Assembly (NCBI RefSeq): GCF_039555335.1
Contig: NC_092644.1
Location: 52,913,365-52,977,364 of the forward strand
DNA length: 64,000 nucleotides
Source: Amphiura filiformis
Taxonomy: Eukaryota > Echinodermata > Ophiuroidea > Amphilepidida > Amphiuridae
Direction: 5' to 3'
Shown here: positions 24,922-34,978 of the stretch, one piece after another
Numbering within the stretch: position 1 is the first letter of the stretch
Layout of the letters: the number at the start of each line of letters is the position of its first letter
The notes under the pieces: generated by a model
Told to the model about the DNA's origin: nothing
Databases searched by the model: none
Seen by the model: the letters and a program-made list of their open reading frames with translations, nothing else
Program-made: the position numbers and the translations under genes

Positions 24922-25750
24922 GTGACGTCAGATTTGACAGACAAAATATTTCAATTTTTGTGGCATAAATAATAAATTTATCATCAGGAGGTACTCTTTT
25001 GCACTTATTTTAATGTAACAAATATAGTTCTTATGAATAAATGTCAAAAAACAATCCAAATAAATAAATAAATAGTTCTAAATGTCTTTGAAAATTGGTT
25101 TGTGGTTCATACGACTTACAAAAGGTAAGGTACAACTACAATTAACCTCATTACAGCCACTGGATATCAAAGAATATTTGTAAATTTTTGAAAAAGGTTA
25201 AGTATAACATGTTTGCAGAGTTTAAATGAAGTTTAAAGATAGAACATAGTAAATAAGAGGATTAATTCAGATGTGCTTGACGTGACGTCAGTTTGACGGA
25301 CACACATGTGCGTACGTCAGATTTGACGGACACACATGTGCGTACGTCAGATTTGACAGACAAAATATTTCAATTTTTGTGGCATAAATAATAAATTTAT
25401 CATCAGGAGGTACTCTTTTGCACTTATTTTAATGTAACAAATATAGTTCTTATGAATAAATGTCAAAAAACAATCCAAATAAATAAACAAATAGTTCTAA
25501 ATGTCTTTGAAAATTGGTTTGTGGTTCATACGACTACAAAAAGGTAAGGTACAACTACAATTAACCTCATTACAGCCACTGGATATCAAAGAATATTTGA
25601 AAATAATAAAAAAAGGTTAAGTATAACATGTTTGCAGAGGTTAAATGAAGTTTAAAGATAGAACATAGTAAATAAGAGGATTAATTCAGATGTGCTTGAC
25701 GTACGTCAGTTTGACGGACACACATGTGCGTACGTCAGTTTTGACGGACA
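24922..25750. repeat. Tandem duplication, period about 419 bp, with ACGTCAG/TTTGACRGAC clusters
   Basis: The two copies (from 24924 and from 25343) are almost identical over TTATCATCAGGAGGTACTC, AATAGTTCTAAATGTC and GCAGATGTGCTTGACGT. Each boundary carries copies of a GTACGTCAGTTTGACGGACA motif, three of them in a row at 25286-25362. The near identity points to a recent duplication. Confidence 0.9.
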
Positions 25751-26526
25751 CTTGCACAATTTAATATCACAAAACCTGGCCAATATTAGAAAAGACATTG
25801 AATTTTAAAAAGTGCAGGTGTGCTACAAATCCCTTGCTTAAAAGGAGCTGTATATAGTGTGATTTGGCAGATTTACTTGAATTTTCTAGCCTAGATCTGC
25901 AATTTACAGTGGGCAATAAATCTGTCCTCCTGATTCTATATGTGATCGCACTCCTCCAAACTCAATCCCTTTTCAATGACCAGCTTACAATAAGTGTATT
26001 TGCCTTTAAATTCGAGTATTACATGTAGATGTACATTGCATGGTAAATTTCACAAGTTTGTTATTACATAATAAGAATTCTTAACATATAAGAATTAAGA
26101 ATTCATGCTTTCCATAGTCAATTTTTTCAGAACCTATCGTGCCATAGATTGCTGACTGGACATGTACATGTAGGTAAGTTATATCATCCAAGTTGCTCCA
26201 TTTTGCAAACAATACAGCCAGCTACTTTAACACCAATCTAGAATCACCATGAAAATGTGGTTCAAGTTGTTCCAATAATAATAATGGAATTTGTACAATA
26301 ACATTGTTTGGTTTTAACTTTTTTTTCTTTCTTTTTCTTACACAGATAAGTCAACTGTAAAACAAAGAAGACACTCGCTGGTCACAACAATATGAGTGCA
26401 TTCATCAGTCATAAGAACAAATAACTTATTTACACATCTATGTGCTATAGTTAGCAAGTCAAATTTACCCAACCATTTAGGTGTATACAACTAAGCACTA
26501 TGTTAAGCCGTGCATGGCAGTGTAAT
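25751..26526. other. Region downstream of the transposase-like gene
   Basis: No ORF or repeat is recognised. It would include the 3' untranslated region of the minus-strand gene. I do not see a convincing AATAAA on the minus strand close to the stop codon. Confidence 0.4.
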
Positions 26527-26780
26527 TTAAAGTTCTGCTGCAAACTTGAACTGTCCTCTGTTGCTGATTGGGAATGGGGCAGAAAGAGTTCTTACAACCT
26601 TGTGTGATTCATACCAAAGAAGATCTGCGGGATCTGGCCACTTCCAGAACTTGCCAGCTTTCTCTAGGCAATCGATTTCTGTTTCATCTCCTACAATTTG
26701 TTTGACTATCCCAGGATAATACATTCCCTTATATTCGGCTAACACCCAGTCACCAATTCTCCACTGCTTATCTTCATAAT
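26527..26780 (-). CDS. Exon 3: SH3/Tudor-like C-terminal module
   Basis: From the AG acceptor at 26781-26782 this exon codes D-YEDKQWRIGDWVLAEYKGM, then YYPGIVKQIVGDETEIDCLE, KAGKFWKWPDPADLLWYESH and a TAA stop after FKFAAEL. The W-GDWV-A-Y-G-YYPG-V-I pattern is a small beta-barrel of the SH3/Tudor/PWWP sort, used elsewhere to bind chromatin or peptide. It is undamaged although exon 1 is broken. Phase 1 joins it to exon 2. Confidence 0.75.
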
Positions 26781-27112
26781 CTGAAAAATGCATGAAAAAG
26801 AATTGTAATATAATGTACAATATAATATTATTCTTATACTTGTAGAGAAAATATATATTTTAAGTGTACATTGATATGAAATAAATGCATGTGTAGTAGT
26901 ACTTGTCATAAATATGTCAATCTAAGATTACTGAAGACAAATCTTACCTCAGCATCTACTTAAGAAAATGTTTCATGCATCTTTGAACTTTGTAATCTAA
27001 AGTTATATAATAAGCATATATTTCATAAAGGTTCCTCAAACAGACTTGTCATAAGTAGATACTCATTATATCACAATATGAACCAACTTTTAATCAGGGT
27101 GTACAAATTTAC

Positions 27113-27190
27113 CTGTCTTGTGATTCTGCACTTGATTAGTGAGAGATGCATCCAGGTCTGGCTCAGATTCATCCGATTCATCACGTTCAC
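27113..27190 (-). CDS. Exon 2: 78-nt acidic exon
   Basis: Bounded by TATTTCAG|GTGAACG and AAGACAG|GTAAAT, it reads ERDESDESEPDLDASLTNQV then QNHKT in phase 1 at both ends. It joins the acidic linker of exon 1 to the C-terminal module. The frame is intact. Confidence 0.75.
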
Positions 27191-27307
27191 CTGAAATAGA
27201 GCAAACATTAAATGCCAAATAATGTTACTTAAGCAGGGAGGGTTGATAGCATACTGTAAGAAAGAAATATACTGCAATTGTGATTAAAAGTAACATTAAG
27301 TTAAGCA

Positions 27308-27700
27308 CAGGGAAAATGCGCGATTTCTGAGAGTAAAATGCGCGCGCCAGTTTCTGAAAATGTGCTATTTTGCGTAATTTGCACATTTTTTAACAAAATG
27401 CGCAATTTTTCTCCCCAAAAAGTTCAAATACATGCAATATTAAAATTTTTATTCTTTTTTCCTTCTATATTTTTATGAATTTTTTTTGACGGCCTATTTT
27501 CTATACTTTAAATAGCATGGATTGTGTTGCAGGTCATTGTGGATTCTTTGATTTTGTAAAAACTTCAGGTTTTTGCAAAGTTAGTACTTGAAAAATGGTT
27601 ATTTTGGTAAAATCTTAAAATTTGTGGTCGGACCCAAAATGCGCTGATTATACCCAAAATGCATAAATTCCCTGCTTTTTGTGCATCACACATTTTCCTG
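27308..27700. mobile_element. MITE inside intron 1, rich in AAAATGCGC
   Basis: CAGGGAAAATGCGCGAT on the left is mirrored by GTGCATCACACATTTTCCTG on the right. Inside, AAAATGCGC or its near forms occur five or more times. CAG...CTG ends would suit hAT, but I find no matching 8-bp flanks. It lies in the intron 27191-27855. Confidence 0.6.
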
Positions 27701-27904
27701 TCCTTACATTAAGTCTTTGCATTTATACGCATTACACGTTTTTTTGTAGGTCATGATGTTATCAGCAATTTTGTATTAACAAGTTTCCACTTTGTAAATA
27801 ATAAATTCAACATGTACTGTTAATGACATTGAAAATAAAAACATTTCTGACATACCTTGCAACTGTCTGAACAAGTCTTCAATACTTTCTTCATCAGGGG
27901 AAGG

Positions 27905-28020
27905 CTTATCTGCACCAGGGGGATATCTGCACCAGGGGAAGGCTTATCTGCACCAGGGGAAGGCTCATCTGCATCAGGGGGAGGCTCATCTGCACCAGGG
28001 GAAAGCTCTTCTGCAGTGTC
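27905..28020 (-). repeat. 21-bp coding minisatellite (GADEPSP repeat)
   Basis: GCACCAGGGGAAGGCTCATCT-like units repeat about five times and read as GADEPSP on the minus strand. A unit of altered length near 27920 shifts the frame; beyond it PDEESIEDLFRQLQ resumes in another frame and leads into the splice donor. Confidence 0.8.
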
Positions 28021-30539
28021 ATTTGGGGAAGGTTCTTCTGATGGTTGGTTTTCATGAGAAGTGGGTATTTCACGATCCATCTTCAATACTTGTCTCTGCC
28101 ACGGGTTAACGTAAGTTGCATTGGCACAGTTGGTTGGGGACTTGAAATGCACCCTTCACAGAAGCACCCCAGTAAACGAGTTTTTATCACACCGGGCGAC
28201 ACACACTTGATGGCATGAAAGGCACGGGTTCCTGCTACTGGCTTCTTAACTCCTTGTTTTCTTTCTCTTTGGATTTCATTTCTTCTGACGAAGAAGAACG
28301 TCTGGCGTTGTCCCTTGCAACTTTCTCTTGACAGTTCTTCTTTACAGTAGGTGTACATTTCTTCTGCTGTATTAATCACAGCTCTTCTCGAAACAACGGC
28401 TCTCCTGACTGCACTTTTTACCACCCCTGAAACCCCATCGCTAGGCCCCTTTCCATGCCTTGATCCGAAATATAGTCTTTCAAAGTCGTCGACCCCATAA
28501 TCCTCTGTGGCATAGCTTATGTCACCAAATGGGCCGCGGGATTTATATTGACAGCCGCAGCCGTCCGTGTACTCAACTATGTGTTCCAAAGGAAGTCCCT
28601 ACTTTCCTTGAGGTGCTTTACAGCGACCTCTTCGAAATGATGCACTGCATGGAAATCGTGCCCTAAATCTTCGCTTATGAAAACCATCGCCTCTTGGACT
28701 ATGTGGGACTGAGTTGCATCAGAGTGCACACAATTATAATAGCCAACGATAGGGTGAACAGTCACTTGTTGAGTCGCCCAATGTGCAGACTGTATTTCAT
28801 CTTGAGATAGGCATCCATAATTTTCTGCAAAATCCAGTACCAGCAAGGCCCAGTTCTGTGGGAGCTTTGTACTAATTTCTGTAAACATGTCCTGCTGCCA
28901 GTTAGCAACAAATACATGCTTGGCTAGAGTTTCGGTTTCATTCAATAGTTCTTCCACCAGCTCGGATATGGTCTTTCTCTGTGTGATCAGAACTTTTTTT
29001 GCTTTTGTTTTCCCATTGTGTTCATAAGTTTGAAGTGCCCACTTTCGCCACTGTACCATAGAGTCACCATGAGCTGCTATCAGTGGTGTAAATCGGTTAC
29101 GCAGCTTTTCAGTTCCACATTCTGGGCAACTCCTGTTTATGCAGTCAGGTTTTGCATAGTTGTCACCGTCGTTCTTTGGGCACATTGATAGACCAATTAG
29201 CTCATACTTATTTTTGACTTTTATGTCTGGCATCTCATACACCTGAGCAGCCCTGTTCAATGACTCCAATTTAAGCAGAATATCAGTACAGTACTCACAG
29301 AGACATTGATTAAGTTTATTTCTGTGTTGAAGGAGGACATTTTCAGGTCTCAGCTTTTGAAACAACGAGCGACTAACAACGGTAACATGATCTGGGTGTT
29401 CTTCCTTCCACATTGTGTATGCCTGATCAATAGAGACTTCCATAACCCTTCTCTGTGTCTGCTGTTTCACTGTTCTCATGTACGGCAATTCCCTCGATAC
29501 CTTCGGTAATCTGTAAAATGACTGTATTTCGTTAATCACCTCCATGCTTGTAGCATCGCTTCGTCTTTTCCGCGACTTTGACATCATATCCTCATCAAGT
29601 GATTTTGAAAGCTCCGACAGGTAATTGGGCGCACATCCAATTGTTTGGCTAAGTGACTTTGCATACGGTATTTCTTACTTATTAGATTTGCTCTCACCAG
29701 TAGTCGCTCTCTTTAAGGGAAGCGGAATCTTTTTTTTCTTCAGTTCTTGGACTCTCCTTTTTACACTGTCTGTCATGCACTTTCCTAACTGTAGGGTTCT
29801 TTTTGCACTTAATACACCAATACCACGTCTTTGCAATGCAGCTTGTTTCCTCGGTGTTGTGTGCTTTCCTGACACAAAGTCTTCTACTATGGACATAAAT
29901 TTTTCTGGATCGTTTATTGGAAATCGTTCCCACAATCTCTTGAATGCCATCCGTTGTGCAGACTTGGATATGAAACCACTAGATGTCCGGGGAGGAGTGC
30001 TATTGACTGGACATTGCTTTCCTTGGTTTTCCTTTCGCTTTTCACTTCTCCTTTTTGCATCTATTTCCCTTGCTCGCCTCTTCTGTTGTGGGTTCATCCT
30101 AGCTCTGCGTTCTTGTTGTTTAATCCGATTATATTCAGTTTTTTTTTTTTTCTGTGCGAGTAAGTACTTTTGACTTTTTTCCTTGTGTTGTACATTTTCC
30201 TTTGGCAGATTCTACAGCTCCTTCAGAGAGTCGTTTTTCATAGCGTTGTTGTCGAATACGGCCTGTTTCTCTATCTCGTTCTCTTTGCTTTTCTGTTCTT
30301 TTGGCTCGTCGTTCACGTTGACGTGCAGCTTCCGATGCTAAAAACTTTTTCCTTGCTTCAGGATCTTGCTTTAATTTTTCTCGCCTATTTCTAGCCCAAC
30401 GTACAGAAGATGCAGAAGGTGTATGTGCAGAAGATGTAGAAGGTGTATCTTCATCATTTTCAGGCGAATCATTCTCACGCTCGGCAACATCACACGGTTT
30501 TTTACGATTGAAACTCCTCATCCGAATACTCAACACCAT

Positions 30540-30740
30540 CTTGACAACACTAGCCTATATTAAAAAAAGGGGGGAAAAAAGGTAAGTGTTAGAACACAGG
30601 GCGATTCTTTAACCCACATTACCACAAGTGTCACTGCTTTCTTTTAAAATGTCAAAACAAATGCAAAATGATGTGATTGGACGCCCTGTGTCTACTTTTA
30701 TTGTATTTTTTACCCACTTCCCAAGCAATATAAAATAAAC
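30540..30740 (-). promoter_or_regulatory. Possible 5' UTR splice acceptor upstream of the transposase-like gene
   Basis: On the minus strand a pyrimidine-rich run followed by AATATAG|GCTAGTGTTG ends about 15 bases before the ATG. This suggests that the start codon lies near the beginning of a second, coding exon. The promoter itself is not identified. Confidence 0.3.
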
Positions 30741-31160
30741 CTCGGCCATGTGAACATCCCCACCAGAGGCTCAGTTTTTTTTATTATGGAGCCCAGACTA
30801 CCCACCACTAAGACCACTTTACTAAGACCTATCAGAACCATTCATGTGAACACCCCGCTGGAGGATCCGTTTTGAGTTATGGAGCCCGGACTACCCACCA
30901 CTGAGACCACCTTACCAAGACCTATCAGAACCATTCATGTGAACACCCGGTAGGTTGACCTACAAAAGGGAAAAAAAATGTTTGTGTTTTTAATATGCAT
31001 AGTGATAATTTGTGTTCATGCCATACTATGCACACAAATTATCACTTTGCATATTAAAAACACAAACATTTTTGTAGGTCAACCATGAATGATCCTAGCA
31101 TTTAGTACTAGGTCCAGGGACACTCCAAAACCGAAAAAAATTTAAAAAAAAAAAAAAAAA

Positions 31161-31202
<42 letters not shown>

Positions 31203-31660
31203 CGGAAATTCCAGAGCACATAAAAAATCTGGAAATCCGGATAAATCCGGAAGTGTGACATCTCTGCAAGCCCTATCAGAACCATTCGTAGTGAACACCC
31301 CGCCGGAGGCTCCGTTTGAGTTATGGAGCCCGACTACCACCGAGACCACTTTTCCGAGACCTATCAGAACCATTCATGTGAACCCCCGCGGCTGGAGGCT
31401 CCATTTTTGAGTTATGGAGCCTGGACTACCCACCACTAAGACCACCTTACCAAGACCTATCAGAACCATTCATGTGAACACCCCTGCCGGAGGCTCCGTT
31501 TTCGAGTTATGGAGCCCCGACTACCACCGAGACCACTTTTCCGAGACCTATCAGAACCATTCATGTGAACCCCCGCCGGAGGCTCCATTTTTGAGTTATG
31601 GAGCCGGACTACCCACCACTGAGACCACCTTACAGACCCCCCAGGCTCCGTTTTGGAGCT
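30741..31660 (+). repeat. 91-96-bp minisatellite, about 7 copies, with two insertions
   Basis: Units contain GAACCATTCATGTGAACACC, GGAGGCTCCGTTTTGAGTTA and GACTACCCACCACTGAGACC. TTCATG words lie at 30841, 30934, 31373, 31469 and 31560. A hairpin (30953-31084) and an A/T-run segment (31085-31270) separate the copies. The open frames here are only repeat products. Confidence 0.88.
30953..31084. mobile_element. 132-bp hairpin MITE in the minisatellite
   Basis: GGTTGACCTACAAAAGGG pairs with its inverse ending TTTTTGTAGGTCAACC. The arms AATGTTTGTGTTTTTAATATGC and GATAATTTGTG are matched in inverted order. A long A run then T run (31137-31197) follows it and is itself a perfect palindrome. Confidence 0.85.
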
Positions 31661-31859
31661 TAATAATTCAAGACTCAAACAAATTATGCACACAACCCCC
31701 CCCCAAAAAAAACCTAAGCAGCCCGATTAATTTCAAAAGAAGTCCTCATTATTTTTGTTTATGGCAGAAGTGGCTTTATACGATAAGGCTATAAGCACAA
31801 TTGGGCTACTAAATCAGGAGTTTGGCAACCCTGTTGAAGCGAGTGAGCCAATGATCAAC

Positions 31860-32713
31860 CATGGAAGAAAGAGATAAGAAGGAACCACAACGAACACATT
31901 CACTTTGTCCACTCCCTTTACCGACATTTAATTGACATTGTTATTCATGAGGATTTACTTTGATCAATACCCCGCGTTAAATAGGTGATTGGTATTGTAC
32001 TCTATGTATTTGCATGTCTTCTGGAGCGTGTCTGAAGGATGATTTGAACTAATGACCTTCCGTGCAAGCACTCTATAGGATTTTCTCTGGTGACGTGATC
32101 ATCGGTCATTGATGGCCTACATCTTTTTCTTCCATTTCGCCCAATTTTCCCGAACTTTGATGACTTTTTTTCTCAGAGTTGGCAGTCTTTGGCACTGAAA
32201 CGAGTTAGCTAGTTACGATTATACACATATAAACTATTAAATTAAACAGGTTTCATGTACCGGACTCAACCGGAACATTGTGCATTATTTAAGAACATTT
32301 TGCATCTATTTTTCATCGAAAAAGTCACCAAAATCTTACCTTATTTGCTAAAGATGAAACTCAGCAAATAAACGGCCGATTTTGATGACCTTTTCGATGT
32401 GTTAAAGGACATTTTCTACACAACACGATCAAGAAAACAGTTTGACTGTAGATCCCAAAACAAAGCTACTATACATGTTCAGAGCATCAGTGAAATTCCA
32501 TAATCTTACTTCTGGGTAGCGTTTGTTTGTTCTTGGATGGGTTTGTTATAGTTTTTTCCAGTAATGATTTCGCCAAGCATCGATCGCGGTAAATGGATCA
32601 TACATGAAAGTAAGTACCATTGATAGCTTTTCTTTTCATGCGTCAATGGATAAGCGGATTAAAACTTGGTCGATCGAAGTCGTTGTGGTTCCTTCTCATC
32701 TCTTTCTTCCATG
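31860..32713. mobile_element. 854-bp non-autonomous element, copy 1, 7-bp target duplication
   Basis: The termini are CATGGAAGAAAGAGATAAGA and the inverse of TCTCATCTCTTTCTTCCATG: a TIR of about 34 bp with one mismatch. GATCAAC flanks it exactly on both sides (31853-31859 and 32714-32720). It is almost identical along its whole length to copy 2, differing visibly only in T-run lengths, so both moved recently. It has no protein-like frame and must depend on a transposase in trans. Confidence 0.92.
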
Positions 32714-32813
32714 GATCAACAAAGCCTGGTGCACCACTAGACTTGAGGTAGCGCAAAAAAAAAGAAGATTGGAAAAACTGTCCTTGGCTGGCTTGGCTTG
32801 GGTGCCGGCGCAC

Positions 32814-33310
32814 GTGGCACGTCTGTCAACAATCTGACGAACGTGCAGCACATCTGTCAACAATCTGACGAACGTACACGGAATAAGCTTTAATTTTTGT
32901 TTACACCAGTTTAATCACAAATGCGTTCGTTAAAGCACATCGTGTATATTGGGGGTTCTAAATCTAGCATCTTGGTGGAGAAACGACAACAATATCTTTA
33001 GCGAGGTAGCAAATATCAAAGTTTAAAAATAAAATGGCTGTCAAACCCTGACGCACGCCCAGAAAGTCTGTAAAAATCTAACGTACGCATGCAACGTGTC
33101 CGTACAAAAGCATTGGTGCGAGTATAAACACAAACATCCTCGAGGCAAAGCCCCGAGGCAGTGCGTAAATCGTGGTTTAAATTACTCTAATTTACACATG
33201 GACTGGCTCAGTTTTGTCTATATATACCGATTTATCAGTTGTAATATATTTTCAAGGAAATTTATACTCACGTACGTCAGAATAGTCGGTCGTCAGGTTT
33301 GTTGACAGAC
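32814..33310. repeat. Cluster of CTGTCAA..CTGACG..ACGT motifs
   Basis: CTGTCAACAATCTGACGAACGT occurs twice in tandem (31-bp period, 32817-32878). Relatives stand near 33035-33085 and 33270-33310 (GTACGTCAG, TTGACAGACGTCA). The first two are in inverted orientation to those at 24.9-25.75 kb, on the other side of the transposase-like gene. 33311-33871 holds nothing else recognisable. Confidence 0.6.
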
Positions 33311-33878
33311 GTCACTATGCAACTTGTCATGCCGCCATTGCTTGTAATTTTGCCAAGAGCTGATGACGTTCAACATCCGGGCACCTATTACATCATGTGA
33401 CGTTGTATTATAAAGGCTGGTCTGGCTTTGAGTAGGGATAACCATCAAAATTTCATGTTGACCCTATTGCTACAAAAGATTGTTTTCTGGGTAGAACTCA
33501 TCAACAGAAGTATTTTGGTGGTTAAATGGTCAAAATCGGTCAAAAACTTTTCGAATTATGAATTATCAAAGTTTCCCATTCTGACCGGTCATTGGAACGA
33601 AATAAAATGACAAGGTCCAAAAATAGCAATTGGGAGCAAAATTGGCATAAGCATATATTTACCTTTATATATTTCTTTATTTTAACATATTTGCAAACAT
33701 GAAACAAGCATATTGTGAAAGTATCAAAGGTTTTTTTTATGAAATGGCACTTAACTAGTCACTGGCATAACTTATTTTTTCAAACCGAGGCATTGAAATC
33801 ATGCATTTAGAGGACATTTGCCAAAAATCATCCAAGATAGCCAATATGGCACAAAATCAAAATTGCACTAACTAAGAA

Positions 33879-34732
33879 CATGGAAGAAAGAGATAAGAAG
33901 GAACCACAACGAACACATTCACTTTGTCCACTCCCTTTACCGACATTTAATTGACATTGTTATTCATGAGGATTTACTTTGATCAATACCCCGCGTTAAA
34001 TAGGTGATTGGTATTGTACTCTATGTATTTGCATGTCTTCTGGAGCGTGTCTGAAGGATGATTTGAACTAATGACCTTCCGTGCAAGCACTCTATAGGAT
34101 TTTCTCTGGTGACGTGATCATCGGTCATTGATGGCCTACATCTTTTTCTTCCATTTCGCCCAATTTTCCCGAACTTTGATGACTTTTTTCTCAGAGTTGG
34201 CAGTCTTTGGCACTGAAACGAGTTAGCTAGTTACGATTATACACATATAAACTATTAAATTAAACAGGTTTCATGTACCGGACTCAACCGGAACATTGTG
34301 CATTATTTAAGAACATTTTGCATCTATTTTTCATCGAAAAAGTCACCAAAATCTTACCTTATTTGCTAAAGATGAAACTCAGCAAATAAACGGCCGATTT
34401 TGATGACCTTTTCGATGTGTTAAAGGACATTTTCTACACAACACGATCAAGAAAACAGTTTGACTGTAGATCCCAAAACAAAGCTACTATACATGTTCAG
34501 AGCATCAGTGAAATTCCATAATCTTACTTCTGGGTAGCGTTTGTTTGTTCTTGGATGGGTTTGTTATAGTTTTTTTCCAGTAATGATTTCGCCAAGCATC
34601 GATCGCGGTAAATGGATCATACATGAAAGTAAGTACCATTGATAGCTTTTCTTTTCATGCGTCAATGGATAAGCGGATTAAAACTTGGTCGATCGAAGTC
34701 GTTGTGGTTCCTTCTCATCTCTTTCTTCCATG
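33879..34732. mobile_element. 854-bp non-autonomous element, copy 2, 7-bp target duplication
   Basis: This has the same termini and interior as copy 1. CTAAGAA flanks it exactly (33872-33878 and 34733-34739), a different target from copy 1. The two are therefore independent insertions and not one segmental duplication. Confidence 0.92.
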
Positions 34733-34927
34733 CTAAGAAGGTGAACTTTTTTTTCACAACCAAGAATTTCAATGTTATTGGGTTTAATATGACCAATTAG
34801 TAGGTGTATGTAAACAAAATCTTAAGTTTTGAAGGTCATTGACTCATTCACAACAATAGAGATTATCCACTCATCATGCTCATGTGTGACTTCTAACAAA
34901 AGGCGCTGGTTCCTGTAGTATTCCTCA

Positions 34928-34978
34928 TTCAAACCAAAGATACTCAATACATTATATGAGTATCTTTGTTCAAACCAA
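34928..34978. repeat. 31-bp palindrome between 10-bp direct repeats
   Basis: TTCAAACCAA occurs at 34928-34937 and 34969-34978. Between them, with one flanking base on each side, lies CAAAGATACTCA...TGAGTATCTTTG, a 12-bp perfect stem with a short loop. Confidence 0.85.

Larger units (their letters stand above)
26527..30539 (-). pseudogene. Three-exon DDE-transposase-like gene, broken by one stop and four frameshifts
   Basis: Exons (minus): 30539-27856, 27190-27113 and 26780-26527, about 3.0 kb or 1,000 codons. Introns have clean borders (CAAG|GTATG, TTTCAG|GTGAA, ACAG|GTAAA, TTTCAG|ATTATG), and phase 1 is kept across both. Order of parts: a basic, Arg/Glu-rich helical N-terminus; a WERFPINDPEKFMSIVEDFV block; cysteine pairs CLCEYC and CINRSCPECG; LLVLDFAENYGCLSQDEIQ; EYTDGCGCQYKSRGPF; LYFGSRHGKGPSDGVSG; CFCEGC; an acidic proline-rich GADEPSP repeat; and WRIGDWVLAEYKGMYYPGIV...KFWKWPDP, an SH3/Tudor-like end. 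The spaced acidic residues in DFAEN, TDG and HGKGPSDG suggest a DDE-type nuclease core, an inference from layout. Breaks: an extra A in the A13 run (30139-30151), TAA at about 29672-29674, and frameshifts near 28590, 28113 and within the 21-bp repeats near 27920. Sequencing error could explain the A-run. Confidence 0.72.

Noticed and set aside
29672-29674. In-frame TAA of the transposase-like gene as a programmed recoding site
   Set aside because: Four other frame breaks in the same exon make simple decay or sequence error more likely.
31136-31200. A-run/T-run as a retroposon poly(A) tail
   Set aside because: The A run passes directly into an equal T run, forming a palindrome, and no target duplication fits.
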